Part shown: positions 50,357 to 58,635 of the stretch, one piece after another | Position numbering within the stretch: position 1 is the stretch's first letter | How the letters are laid out: the number at the start of each line of letters is the position of its first letter | From: Phascolarctobacterium sp. ET69 | Lineage (GTDB): Bacteria; Bacillota; Negativicutes; Acidaminococcales; Acidaminococcaceae | NCBI RefSeq assembly: GCF_023336935.1 | Contig: NZ_JAMBLR010000003.1 | Location: 186,001-250,000 of the forward strand | Direction of reading: 5' to 3' | DNA: 64,000 nucleotides | Notes under the pieces: generated by a model | Seen by the model: only the letters and a program-made list of their open reading frames with translations | Database searches by the model: none | What the model was told of the DNA's origin: nothing | Made by a program: the position numbers and the translations under genes

Positions 50357-50842
50357 ATGATGCAGCAATTACGCAATCCTAAAAACGTAAAAATGATTTC
50401 CTTATTTGTTGCCGCAATCTTTGTTCTCAGCTGCTTTGCAGTAACATTGCAGCAGGGCGCTTTTACAAGCATTGCTTCTGCGGCGGCTTCCGAATCCGCA
50501 ATCGGTGTGGTTAACTACCAGATGCTTCTGGCACAGTCCCCGGATATTGCCGGTGTGCAGGATGCCATGAAACAGGAAGTTGCTGCCCAGCAGAAAAATT
50601 TTGATGAAAAAAGCAAGGATATGAACGATACCGAAAAGCAGCGTTATTACCAGCAGCTGCAGGAAGTAATCGCCAACAAGGAAAAAGAGCTGATGGAACC
50701 TGTGTTCCAGAAAATTGAAGCAGCCATTAAAAAAGTTGCCGATAAAAAAGGCCTGGCGGTTGTAGTTGAAAAAAATACCGTAGTTTATGGCGGTCTCGAT
50801 ATTACTGACGAAGTGGCAAAAACCTTGCAAAGCGGAAAATAA
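50357..50842 (+). CDS. Skp/OmpH-like periplasmic chaperone 1
   Basis: 161 residues with an N-terminal hydrophobic segment (about 15-33) acting as signal peptide or anchor; a candidate signal-peptidase site lies near ASA. The mature part (about 45-161) has the OmpH pattern: IGVVNYQMLLAQSPDIAG, a coiled-coil helix pair (KQEVAAQQKNFDEKSKDMND), and LAVVVEKNTVVYGGLDITDEV at the end. Skp holds unfolded outer-membrane proteins before BamA. ATG 50357 is immediately followed by another ATG; either may serve. First of three Skp-like genes. Confidence 0.88.
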   Translation: MMQQLRNPKNVKMISLFVAAIFVLSCFAVTLQQGAFTSIASAAASESAIGVVNYQMLLAQSPDIAGVQDAMKQEVAAQQKNFDEKSKDMNDTEKQRYYQQLQEVIANKEKELMEPVFQKIEAAIKKVADKKGLAVVVEKNTVVYGGLDITDEVAKTLQSGK

Positions 50843-50848
50843 TTTTAC

Positions 50849-50870
50849 GGGACCCGGCAGGGTCCTGTTT
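50849..50870 (+). terminator. Weak terminator-like hairpin between Skp-like genes
   Basis: GGGACCC/GGGTCC arms (50849-50855, 50860-50865) with GGCA loop but only a short T-run (TGTTT), so partial readthrough is likely. Confidence 0.4.
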
Positions 50871-50900
50871 GCTGTGGGGCTATGAAAGGAAGATAGTATT

Positions 50901-51815
50901 ATGCGCCAGCTGCAAATTTTATTACTGATATTCATAGCCGTTGTTTGCCTTAGTGCCTGCGGAAATATTCCCGGTTCCGGCGAAAAGATAGCCTATATTA
51001 ACTGGGAAGAAGCTGTTAAGGCGCATCCGCGCCACGAAGCGCTGAAGCAGGGGCAGGCCGAATATGACAAGCTGCTTGCTTACCGTGACCAGCAGGCCGA
51101 TATTGCCCATAAGCAAATAAGCGGGCTGGCTTTATTGCAGAAGATAAAACAGAACAGCAAAAGCAGTTATTATGAAGCAGATTACCGTACTTCGCTTTAT
51201 GCAAAGCAGGCCGAAGAACAGCATGCTTTTAAAGCCGTTCTGCAAAAAGCTGCTGACGAGGCGGATGAAATTCTTGCGTCTGAGCGTGAAAGTATTGAAA
51301 ACGATTATCAGCTGAGGCTGTTTAACCTGCGGCTGCGCCTTGATACCGTGCGGATGAAGCCGGAGGACCGCAAGCAGGTGGAAGCGGAGCTGAAAAGCGT
51401 ACGTACCGAAATGCTGGATAAGCTGGAAGAAGTAAACCGTAGGCGCAATGAAATTATTGCCGGAAAAACCGCGCCGGCGCGTGAAGCCATGCAGCAGCGC
51501 ATAGCGGAATATGCTTCCGGGCTGCGCAGTGAGCTGCACGGAAAGCTGCAGGACGACATTGCCAAAGACGATAAGGATTTGCAGCAGGGGCCGGAGGCTT
51601 TCAGCAAGGTGCTGGCTGTAATTGACGGCAGGCTTGATAAGATTAAAGAAGGCAATGATAAAATTGCCTCGGAAATAAGCCATGATATTGAAAGCAGGGT
51701 AACGCGCCTTGCCAAGGAACGCGGTTATACCATTGTTTTTAATAAAGTTAAAGTAAATGTAAAAGCAGACGATATTACCGCTGAGGTAATAAAAGAACTG
51801 AAGAAATCAAAATAA
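50901..51815 (+). CDS. Skp/OmpH-like lipoprotein 2 (long coiled coil)
   Basis: 304 residues. Lipobox LSACG gives a lipidated Cys near residue 20, then IAYINWEEAVKAHPRHEALKQ, the OmpH N-terminal strand and helix. A very long helical coiled coil (about 50-245; many Glu/Lys/Gln/Arg heptads) follows, and TIVFNKVKVNVKADDITAEVI matches the OmpH end. About twice the length of Skp (161). Lipidation would place it at the inner or outer membrane. Weak-hairpin spacing from gene 1; 16 bp from gene 3. Confidence 0.85.
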   Translation: MRQLQILLLIFIAVVCLSACGNIPGSGEKIAYINWEEAVKAHPRHEALKQGQAEYDKLLAYRDQQADIAHKQISGLALLQKIKQNSKSSYYEADYRTSLYAKQAEEQHAFKAVLQKAADEADEILASERESIENDYQLRLFNLRLRLDTVRMKPEDRKQVEAELKSVRTEMLDKLEEVNRRRNEIIAGKTAPAREAMQQRIAEYASGLRSELHGKLQDDIAKDDKDLQQGPEAFSKVLAVIDGRLDKIKEGNDKIASEISHDIESRVTRLAKERGYTIVFNKVKVNVKADDITAEVIKELKKSK

Positions 51816-51831
51816 CAGGAGCGGATAAAAG

Positions 51832-52242
51832 ATGAAAAAACAAATTATTGCCGGTTTACTGGCTGCAACAGCTTTGTTGTCTTTTGGCTGCAGCGGCCGT
51901 AATGCGGAATTCGGCGTTGTTGACATGCACGCCGTTGAAAGCAAGGCTGCGGTTGTAAAAACCGTGCAGGAAGAAGTAACTACCAAAGGCAAAGCACTGC
52001 AGGATGAAATGAACACTGCCCTGGAAGGCAAAACCGGGGACGAACGCAAAAAAGTGCTGGAGGATTATACTTCCAGAATGAATGTTATCCGTTCTGAAGC
52101 GCAGAATAAATTAAAAGCCAGCCTTGATACCGCATTAAACGAAGTTGCCAAAGAAAAGGGACTTGGCGCAGTACTGATTAAAGACGCAGTGCCGCAGGGC
52201 GGCGTTGATGTTACGGAAGACGTAATTGCCAAAATGAAATAA
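51832..52242 (+). CDS. Skp/OmpH-like lipoprotein 3
   Basis: 136 residues. Lipobox LSFGCS (Cys about 20), then FGVVDMHAVESKAAVVKTV and LGAVLIKDAVPQGGVDVTEDVI flanking a helical hairpin, the OmpH signature. Length is Skp-like. The start is preceded by AGGAGCGG. A terminator (52258-52283) separates it from lpxD. Confidence 0.87.
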   Translation: MKKQIIAGLLAATALLSFGCSGRNAEFGVVDMHAVESKAAVVKTVQEEVTTKGKALQDEMNTALEGKTGDERKKVLEDYTSRMNVIRSEAQNKLKASLDTALNEVAKEKGLGAVLIKDAVPQGGVDVTEDVIAKMK

Positions 52243-52257
52243 AAAATCTGTAACCTG

Positions 52258-52283
52258 GCGGGCGGCACGGCCGTCCGCTTTTT
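52258..52283 (+). terminator. Terminator between the Skp-like genes and lpxD
   Basis: GCGGGCGGC/GCCGTCCGC stem (one G-U pair; 52258-52266, 52270-52278), ACG loop, five T. Confidence 0.85.
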
Positions 52284-52313
52284 AAATAAGCTGGTTATAC
52301 AGGAGGCTGTATG

Positions 52314-53345
52314 ATGGAAAAAACTGTCCGTGAATTAGCAGAATTTTTGCATGGCAAACTGGAAAACGACGCACCTGAATTAAAGGTTACCGGTGTTAAC
52401 GGCCTTGTTGAAGCAGGTGCCAACGATATTTCCTTTGCCGTTCCGCCGCATGTGGAACATTGCCATTTAAGCAAGGCAGGTGTTATGGTGCTCGGGTTTG
52501 ATGACCCTGTGCTTCCCGATAACCGCCCGGTAATCAGGGTGGAAAATCCGCGTGCCGCTTTTGCCGCTCTTTTGGAATTGTTCCGCCACAGGGCTGAAGT
52601 AGAACGTGTTGTAAGCGACAAAGCATATATTGCCCCCGGCGCGAAAATAGGCAAAGATGTTGCGATTATGCCGTTTGCCTACATTGATGAGGGTGCTGAA
52701 ATCGGTGATGGCACCGTTATTTACCCGCATGTATATGTCGGCAGAAACGTAAAGGTCGGCGCAGGTTGCCTGTTCTATCCAAGCTCCACTATCCGCGAGG
52801 GCTGCGTGCTTGGCAATAAGGTTGTTTTGCAGTCCGGCGCTGTAATTGGCGGCGACGGCTTCGGCTATATTACCGATAAAAAGACCGGCAAACACAGCTT
52901 TGTTCTGCAGGCAGGCAATGTTGTGCTGGAGGACGAGGTTGAAATCGGCAGCAATTCCTGTATTGACAGGGCTACCGCAGGCAGCACGGTTGTAGGCGCC
53001 GGTACCAAAATTGATAACCTTGTACATCTTGGCCATAACGACGTATTGGGCAAAAACTGCCTCGTTGTTGCGCATGTCGGCATCAGCGGCAGCGTAACCG
53101 CCGGCGATAACTGCGTTTTTGCAGGTCAGGTAGGCACCGTAGGCCATATCACTATCGGCAACAACTGCCAGTTTGCAGGCAGAACGGGCATTACCCACAA
53201 CATTCCCGATAATTCCGTTTGTGCCGGTTTCCCGGCGCAGCCGTACAAAGAATGGCTGAAACAGGAAGCAAGCCTGCGCAAGGTTGGCGATTTGCTGAAA
53301 AAAGTAAAAGAGCTTGAAAAGGCTTTGGCAGAGTTAAAGAAATAA
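52314..53345 (+). CDS. lpxD: UDP-3-O-acylglucosamine N-acyltransferase LpxD
   Basis: Third step of lipid A synthesis, adding the N-linked hydroxyacyl chain. N-terminal uridine-binding domain (about 1-95), then left-handed beta-helix hexapeptide repeats (from about 100; IGKDVAIMPFAYIDEGAEIGDG), the catalytic His in LVHLGHND, and the C-terminal helix. 343 residues. AGGAGG is 7 bp before ATG 52314 and 4 bp before ATG 52311; the latter would add one Met. First gene of the lpx block. Confidence 0.96.
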   Translation: MEKTVRELAEFLHGKLENDAPELKVTGVNGLVEAGANDISFAVPPHVEHCHLSKAGVMVLGFDDPVLPDNRPVIRVENPRAAFAALLELFRHRAEVERVVSDKAYIAPGAKIGKDVAIMPFAYIDEGAEIGDGTVIYPHVYVGRNVKVGAGCLFYPSSTIREGCVLGNKVVLQSGAVIGGDGFGYITDKKTGKHSFVLQAGNVVLEDEVEIGSNSCIDRATAGSTVVGAGTKIDNLVHLGHNDVLGKNCLVVAHVGISGSVTAGDNCVFAGQVGTVGHITIGNNCQFAGRTGITHNIPDNSVCAGFPAQPYKEWLKQEASLRKVGDLLKKVKELEKALAELKK

Positions 53346-53367
53346 GATTTTGCAGGACGTGTTGTAA

Positions 53368-54258
53368 GTGATTGCTTATTATATAGTTAAATTTTTCAGC
53401 TGGCTGATGTGCGTATCGCCTAAATTTGTACGCAATGGCGTGGCGCATTTTCTGGGCAGCGTTGCGGTTATGGCAACGCCTGAATGGAGGCTTAAAATGG
53501 CCGCTGCCAACGTGCATGAATGTCTTGGCGTTGACGAAGCACGTGCCAGGCAGATTGCCGAGGACAGCCTGCACCGCTTCGGCAGGATGATTGTTGAGGT
53601 TATGCGGTTTCCGTTATTGAAGCCGGATAATATCGACAAGCTCGTAACCGTTGACGGGCTGGAATATCTTGAAAAAGCCTATAAAGAAGGCAAGGGCGTA
53701 ATCATGGCCACCGGGCATTTCGGCAACTGGGAGCTTTTGGGCGCGACGGTGGCACTGCACGGTTATCCGATGCTTTCCATCACTCGCAAGCAGAACAACA
53801 GCCAGATGGACCGTTTTATAAACGAATACCGAGAAATGGTTGGGCAGAAGGTGGCCTATAACCGCGGCAAAAGCGGGCTTTTGGCCATCAGCCGCATGCT
53901 GAAGGAAAAACATTTGCTCGGAGTGCTGTTTGATCAGGACACCAATGATGACGGCGTGGAAATAGAGCTTTTCGGCAAAAAATGCATTACTCCGTACGGC
54001 CCGGCGGCTTTGTCGCGTTTATACGGTTCGCCGATACTGCCGATTTTTATGCACAATAATCCGGATGGAACTTTGCGCGCCAAGATTTATCCGCCGCTTT
54101 ACACGCCGCGCACCAAAGATAAGGAAAAAGATTTTTACGATGTTACCAAAGAACTGATTACGGTGCTGGAACACGAAATAATAGAAAACCCGCCGATGTG
54201 GTTCTGGGTGCATGACCGTTGGAAAGACGGACGGCAGCGTTTTGCCGGTAAAAAATAA
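53368..54258 (+). CDS. LpxL/LpxM-type late lipid A acyltransferase
   Basis: Lauroyl/myristoyl acyltransferase family (Lip_A_acyltrans). 296 residues with an N-terminal hydrophobic anchor (about 1-20) and the H-x4-E catalytic motif in ATGHFGNWELLG, plus FDQDTNDDGVEIELFGK and the C-terminal WFWVHDRWKDGRQ. Adds secondary acyl chains to Kdo2-lipid IVA. Only one late acyltransferase lies in this cluster. GTG start 53368 has GCAGGACG upstream at about 9-16 bp; other GTG/TTG starts are possible. The LpxL versus LpxM choice is not safe. Confidence 0.9.
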   Translation: MIAYYIVKFFSWLMCVSPKFVRNGVAHFLGSVAVMATPEWRLKMAAANVHECLGVDEARARQIAEDSLHRFGRMIVEVMRFPLLKPDNIDKLVTVDGLEYLEKAYKEGKGVIMATGHFGNWELLGATVALHGYPMLSITRKQNNSQMDRFINEYREMVGQKVAYNRGKSGLLAISRMLKEKHLLGVLFDQDTNDDGVEIELFGKKCITPYGPAALSRLYGSPILPIFMHNNPDGTLRAKIYPPLYTPRTKDKEKDFYDVTKELITVLEHEIIENPPMWFWVHDRWKDGRQRFAGKK

Positions 54259-54279
54259 ACATCAGACAGGAGGAAAAGT

Positions 54280-55128
54280 ATGCCGAATCAGGAATATCAG
54301 CAGACTTTGGCCCAAAAAGTATCTTATACGGGCGTTGGGCTGCACTCCGGCAAGGAAGTGCTGATGACGCTCTGCCCGGCAGAAGTAAACACAGGCATCG
54401 TTTTTGTGAGGACGGATTTGCCGGAACGCCCGGAAATACCGGCAATGGCAGAAAACGTAACTTCTACTTTAAAGGCCACAACTTTAAGCGCCAACGGCGC
54501 GGAAGTTTTTACGGTTGAACATTTAATGGCGGCACTGGCTGCCATGCAGATTGACAACTGCCGCATTGAAATGAATTCGCCGGAGCCGCCGGTAACAGAC
54601 GGCAGCGCCGCAGTGTTCTGCGATTTGATTTTGCAGGCAGGGCGCGTTAAGCAGGATGCTGTGCGCAGGGTTTACGCCGTGCCTAAGTCTTTTGCCGTTT
54701 ACGAAGGCGATAAATATATTACCATACAGCCATATGACGGATACCGCATTTCCTTTGTTTCCATTAATCCGCATCCGAAGCTGGGAACTCAGTATTTTGA
54801 TATCGAGCTGACAGAGGAAAGCTTCTTGAAGGAAATTGCCCGTGCCCGTACAGTCGGCTTTATGCATGAAATCAAGCAGCTGCAGGCAATGGGGCTTGGC
54901 CTCGGCGGCAGCATTGAAAACGTAGTTATTTTTGATGAAGACAAGGTTTTGACGCCGATGCGTTTTGAGGACGAATTAATCCGCCATAAAATACTTGACG
55001 TTGTCGGTGATTTGTATTTGCTCGGCGCGCTGAAGGGGCATGTCATAGCCGTTAAGTCAGGGCATGCGTTTAATTCGGGGTTGGCAAAACAAATCAGGGC
55101 CTATCAGTTAAAGGAGGAAGAAAAATGA
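54280..55128 (+). CDS. lpxC: UDP-3-O-acyl-N-acetylglucosamine deacetylase LpxC
   Basis: Zn-dependent committed step of lipid A synthesis. Family blocks: VSYTGVGLHSGKEV; VEHLMAALAAM with the first Zn His; EPPVTDGSA; GLGLGGSIENVVIFDE; FEDELIRHKILDVVGDLYLLG with His and Asp ligands; and KSGHAFN with the general-acid His. 282 residues; no fused FabZ. The stop overlaps the fabZ ATG by 4 nt. Confidence 0.97.
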   Translation: MPNQEYQQTLAQKVSYTGVGLHSGKEVLMTLCPAEVNTGIVFVRTDLPERPEIPAMAENVTSTLKATTLSANGAEVFTVEHLMAALAAMQIDNCRIEMNSPEPPVTDGSAAVFCDLILQAGRVKQDAVRRVYAVPKSFAVYEGDKYITIQPYDGYRISFVSINPHPKLGTQYFDIELTEESFLKEIARARTVGFMHEIKQLQAMGLGLGGSIENVVIFDEDKVLTPMRFEDELIRHKILDVVGDLYLLGALKGHVIAVKSGHAFNSGLAKQIRAYQLKEEEK

Positions 55129-55565
55129 CCGTATTAGAAGCAAGCGAAATTCAGAAAATTATTCCCCACCGTTACCCCATGCTTTTGGTTGACCGCATTA
55201 TTGAACTGGAACCAATGAAACGTGCAGTGGGAATTAAGAATATTACCATGAATGAAATGCAGTTTCTTGGCCACTTCCCCGGCGATCCGATTATGCCCGG
55301 CGTTTTGATGATTGAAGCCATGGCCCAGGTTGGCGGCGTAGCACTGCTTTATCCTGAAGAAAACCGCGGCAAAATTGCCGTGTTCGGCAAAATTGACAAT
55401 GTGCGCTTCCGCAAACAGATTATTCCCGGCGACCAGGTAATTACCGAAGCGATTATTACCAAAATCCGCGGCAACATGGGCGTTTGCGAATGTAAGGGCA
55501 GGGTTGACGGCAAGGTTGCCTGCGAATGTGAATGTACCTTTGCGATTATGGACGCTAAAAAATAA
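55125..55565 (+). CDS. fabZ: 3-hydroxyacyl-ACP dehydratase FabZ
   Basis: Hot-dog-fold dehydratase of fatty acid elongation. Catalytic His is in IPHRYPMLLVDRI, and HFPGDPIMPGVLMIEAMAQ holds the active-site Glu. 146 residues. Lpx-cluster position (lpxC-fabZ-lpxA) as in many diderms; it competes for the hydroxyacyl-ACP used by LpxA and LpxD, so linkage balances phospholipid and LPS. AAAGGAGG precedes ATG; 4-nt overlap with lpxC. Confidence 0.97.
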   Translation: MTVLEASEIQKIIPHRYPMLLVDRIIELEPMKRAVGIKNITMNEMQFLGHFPGDPIMPGVLMIEAMAQVGGVALLYPEENRGKIAVFGKIDNVRFRKQIIPGDQVITEAIITKIRGNMGVCECKGRVDGKVACECECTFAIMDAKK

Positions 55566-55751
55566 TTTAATAAAATACGTTGTATTTGCTGAAAAATTAA
55601 AGAAAAACGGCGTATTTTGCAGTTAACCGCTTATAAAAGCTGATTTTGGAAAGTGAAAAAAAGATTTGATTTGCGAATATATAATAGTAAGTTGCAAATC
55701 GTTTATAAGAATTTGCAGATTAAAATGAGCGGTTAATTTTGAGGAGTGAAT
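55566..55751. other. Gap between fabZ and lpxA
   Basis: 186 AT-rich bp. AAAATACG (about 55571-55578) and CGTATTTT (about 55611-55618) are complementary across about 32 nt and may form a weak hairpin. TATAAT occurs at 55680-55685 without a clear -35. No open gene. Confidence 0.4.
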
Positions 55752-56561
55752 ATGATGAATTCGGTAATAATGCCTGTACATAAAATCCATCCGACGGCGA
55801 TTGTGCATCCGAACGCGGTAATAGGCAAAAACGTGGAAATCGGCGCTTATGCCATTGTCGGCGATGACGTTGTAATTGGCGACGGCTGCAAACTTTATCC
55901 GCATGCCGTTATCCATGAACATACTACGGTAGGCAAAAACTGTACCTTCTTCCCCGGCTGTTCCATCGGCGCAGTGCCGCAGGACCTGAAATTTGCCGGT
56001 GAACACAGCTCCACCATTATCGGTGACGGCTGCATTTTCCGTGAATGCACCACGGTAAACCGTGCAACCGGCGAAGGCAACAAAACAATTATCGGCAATA
56101 ATCTTTTAATGATGGCTTATACCCACGTTGCACATAACTGTATTGTAGGCAACAATGTTATTATGTCTAATGTTGCAACTCTGGCAGGGCATGTAACGGT
56201 TGAAGACCGTGCCGTTATCGGCGGTCTTGCTGCCGTGCATCAGTTCTGCAAAATCGGCCGCAGTGCTATGATTGGCGGGCAGGCACATGTAAATCAGGAC
56301 GTGCCGCCGTTTATGATTGTATCCGGCCAGCCGGCTTATGTATTCGGTCTGAACAGCGTTGGCCTGGCACGTGCCGGTATTCCGCAGGCTGAGCGCAGCC
56401 AGCTGAAAAAGGCCTTCCGCATTCTTTACCGCAGCGGGCTTTCTTTGCAGGAAGCAATCGCAACCATGGAACAGGAGCTTGACAGCTGCGAACCGGTTGA
56501 ACATTTAATGCGTTTCCTGCGTACGGCAGAGCGCGGTATTTTGAGAACCCCGAAAAATTAA
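55752..56561 (+). CDS. lpxA: Acyl-ACP--UDP-N-acetylglucosamine O-acyltransferase LpxA
   Basis: First step of lipid A synthesis. Hexapeptide beta-helix from about residue 10: IHPTAIVHPNAVIGKNVEIGA; catalytic His in the MMAYTHVAHNCIVG segment; C-terminal helical domain from about 190 (GLARAGIPQAERSQLKKAF). ATG 55752 and 55755 both follow GAGGAG; 269 residues from the first. Confidence 0.97.
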   Translation: MMNSVIMPVHKIHPTAIVHPNAVIGKNVEIGAYAIVGDDVVIGDGCKLYPHAVIHEHTTVGKNCTFFPGCSIGAVPQDLKFAGEHSSTIIGDGCIFRECTTVNRATGEGNKTIIGNNLLMMAYTHVAHNCIVGNNVIMSNVATLAGHVTVEDRAVIGGLAAVHQFCKIGRSAMIGGQAHVNQDVPPFMIVSGQPAYVFGLNSVGLARAGIPQAERSQLKKAFRILYRSGLSLQEAIATMEQELDSCEPVEHLMRFLRTAERGILRTPKN

Positions 56562-56573
56562 GGTGGTGGCTTG

Positions 56574-57383
56574 ATGGAAACTGAAACCCTGGGGCTGCTT
56601 TCCGGTATCGGGCATTTGCCTGTTGATGTTGCAAAATCTGCCAAAGAACGCGGCTGCCGTATAGTTGCTATCGGCGTTGTACCGGATATTGACCCGGAAC
56701 TGCCGGAGGTTGCCGATGTTTACTACGATATTCATATCGGAAAAATTGGCAAGATTATTTCTACTTTAAAAAAGAATAATGTTAAAATCGTAACCATGAT
56801 TGGCAAGGTTACAAAGGAAATTTTGTATAAAAAAGGCGCTATCATTCCGGATATGCGTGCTTTAAAAATACTTTCTTCCGTGCCCGACCGTAAGGACGAT
56901 ACCATAATGAACGCTATCGTGAAAGAACTGGAAAGCGAAGAAATTTTTGTTATGGACCAGACTTACCTGATTAAGCCGCTGATGCCCGGACCGGGAGTGC
57001 TGACCAAACGCCAGCCTACGCCGGAAGAACTGGCCGATATGGATTTTGGCTACAAAATGGCAAAAGAAATTGGCAGGCTTGATATTGGGCAGACGGTTGT
57101 TGTAAAAAACATGGCTGTTATGGCTGTGGAAGCAATAGAAGGCACTGATGCCTGCATTTTGCGCGGCGGCAAACTCGGCAAGGACGCCGTTGTTGCCAAA
57201 ACAGCCAAACCTGCGCAGGACGACCGCTTTGACGTGCCGGGCGTAGGCACCAAAACAATTCAGTCCATGATTGAATCGGGCTGCAAGGCTTTGGTTATTG
57301 AGGCAGGGCATACGCTTTTAACCGAGCGCGAAAAGGTAGTTGCCCTTGCTGATGAACATGGCATTACGATTGTTGCAAAATAA
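56574..57383 (+). CDS. lpxI: UDP-2,3-diacylglucosamine pyrophosphatase LpxI
   Basis: DUF1009/LpxI family, the analogue that replaces LpxH in many bacteria: makes lipid X by hydrolysing UDP-2,3-diacylglucosamine. Blocks: GLLSGIGHLPVDVA; TMIGKVTKE; KILSSVPDRKDDTIMNAI; and FDVPGVGTKTIQSMIESG with conserved Gly/Asp. 269 residues. No LpxH-type metallophosphatase is in the cluster. A start at ATG 56574 fits GGTGGC upstream; a TTG precedes it in frame. Confidence 0.94.
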   Translation: METETLGLLSGIGHLPVDVAKSAKERGCRIVAIGVVPDIDPELPEVADVYYDIHIGKIGKIISTLKKNNVKIVTMIGKVTKEILYKKGAIIPDMRALKILSSVPDRKDDTIMNAIVKELESEEIFVMDQTYLIKPLMPGPGVLTKRQPTPEELADMDFGYKMAKEIGRLDIGQTVVVKNMAVMAVEAIEGTDACILRGGKLGKDAVVAKTAKPAQDDRFDVPGVGTKTIQSMIESGCKALVIEAGHTLLTEREKVVALADEHGITIVAK

Positions 57384-57407
57384 TTGAAAAATTATTGAGA
57401 AAAACGC

Positions 57408-57435
57408 AAGGCTGGACTTAAAGTCCGGCCTTTTT
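57408..57435 (+). terminator. Terminator after lpxI
   Basis: AAGGCTGGAC/GTCCGGCCTT stem (one G-U pair; 57408-57417, 57423-57432), TTAAA loop, T-run. Confidence 0.9.
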
Positions 57436-57436
57436 G

Positions 57437-57445
57437 TGTTATAAT
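57437..57445 (+). promoter_or_regulatory. Putative extended -10 promoter of lpxB
   Basis: TGT-TATAAT (57437-57445), right behind the lpxI terminator and 54 bp before lpxB. Confidence 0.4.
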
Positions 57446-57498
57446 ATATAATGAATTGGTATGCAATAAAGTAAAACAGATAGAAGAAAGGAACCGTT

Positions 57499-58635
57499 AT
57501 GGCCAAGATACTTATTTCTGCCGGTGAGGCTTCCGGCGATGTGCACGCTGCTGCCGTAACAAAGGCACTGAAAAAAATAGACCCTTCCTGCGAAGTGTTC
57601 GGCATGGGCGGCGACTGCCTGCGTGAAGCCGGCGGCGAGGTTTTGTTTGATATAAAAGAACATGGCGTAATGGGTTTTATAGAAGTTGTGAAAAAACTGC
57701 CGGCACTTTTCAAGCTGCGCAGTGATTTTGGCAGGGTAATGGATGAACGCAGGCCGGACTGCCTGGTTACGGTTGATTACCCTGGGTTTAACATGAAGCT
57801 TGCAAAGCTTGCAAAAGACAAGGGTATTCCCGTTGTTTCGTATATACCGCCTTCTGCGTGGGCCTGGAACAAAGGGCGCGCGCCAAAAGTGGCAAAGCTG
57901 GTTACCAAAATAGCTTCTATTTTTCCGTTTGAGTACGATGTTTATAAAGAAGCAGGGGCCGATGTGGAATTTGTCGGCCATCCGCTGATAGATATAGTAA
58001 AGCCGGAACTTGACAGAAAGCAGGCTCTGGATTTTGCTGGCAAACAAAGCGGCCGCAGGCTTATTTTGCTTCTGCCGGGCAGCCGTTTAATGGAAATACA
58101 GAAAATGCTGCCGACGCTTCTTGACGCGGCAAAGTTAATTTCTGAAAAAGAGCCCGATATTGATTTTGCCATGCCGAGAGCTTCTACAATACCTAAAGAA
58201 ATGCTGGAGGGCATGATTGAAAAAAGCGGCCTGAAAGTAAAAATTGTGGAAGGGCATATTTACGATGTAATGAGTGTTGCAGACTTGGCGCTCGCCACCA
58301 GCGGAACGGTAACTCTTGAGGCTGCGCTGTGCGGGCTGGGCTGCGTTATTGTGTATAAAACTTCTCCCATATCGGCATTTATTGCCCGCAGGGTTATTAA
58401 CATACCTGATATCGGACTGCCGAACATTGTGGCAGGCAGGCATATTTTGCCGGAGTTATTACAGGAGGACTTTACGCCTGAAAAAACGGCGCAGGAAGCA
58501 CTGCATCTTTTGGAACCTGAACGCAATGCGCAGATGAAACAGGATTTAGAGTACGTAAGAGAAAGATTGGGCGCCCCCGGTGCGGTAAACCGAGTTGCGG
58601 AACTTGTGCTCCGCGTAGCCAAGGAGAAAAAATGA
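57499..58635 (+). CDS. lpxB: Lipid-A-disaccharide synthase LpxB
   Basis: GT19 glycosyltransferase that joins lipid X and UDP-diacylglucosamine. N-terminal ISAGEASGDVHAA; DYPGFNMKLAKLA; PSAWAWNKGRAPKVAKL; and the GT-B C-terminal ATSGTVTLEAALCG. 378 residues. The stop overlaps the msbA ATG by 4 nt. AAAGGAACC precedes ATG. Confidence 0.97.
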   Translation: MAKILISAGEASGDVHAAAVTKALKKIDPSCEVFGMGGDCLREAGGEVLFDIKEHGVMGFIEVVKKLPALFKLRSDFGRVMDERRPDCLVTVDYPGFNMKLAKLAKDKGIPVVSYIPPSAWAWNKGRAPKVAKLVTKIASIFPFEYDVYKEAGADVEFVGHPLIDIVKPELDRKQALDFAGKQSGRRLILLLPGSRLMEIQKMLPTLLDAAKLISEKEPDIDFAMPRASTIPKEMLEGMIEKSGLKVKIVEGHIYDVMSVADLALATSGTVTLEAALCGLGCVIVYKTSPISAFIARRVINIPDIGLPNIVAGRHILPELLQEDFTPEKTAQEALHLLEPERNAQMKQDLEYVRERLGAPGAVNRVAELVLRVAKEKK

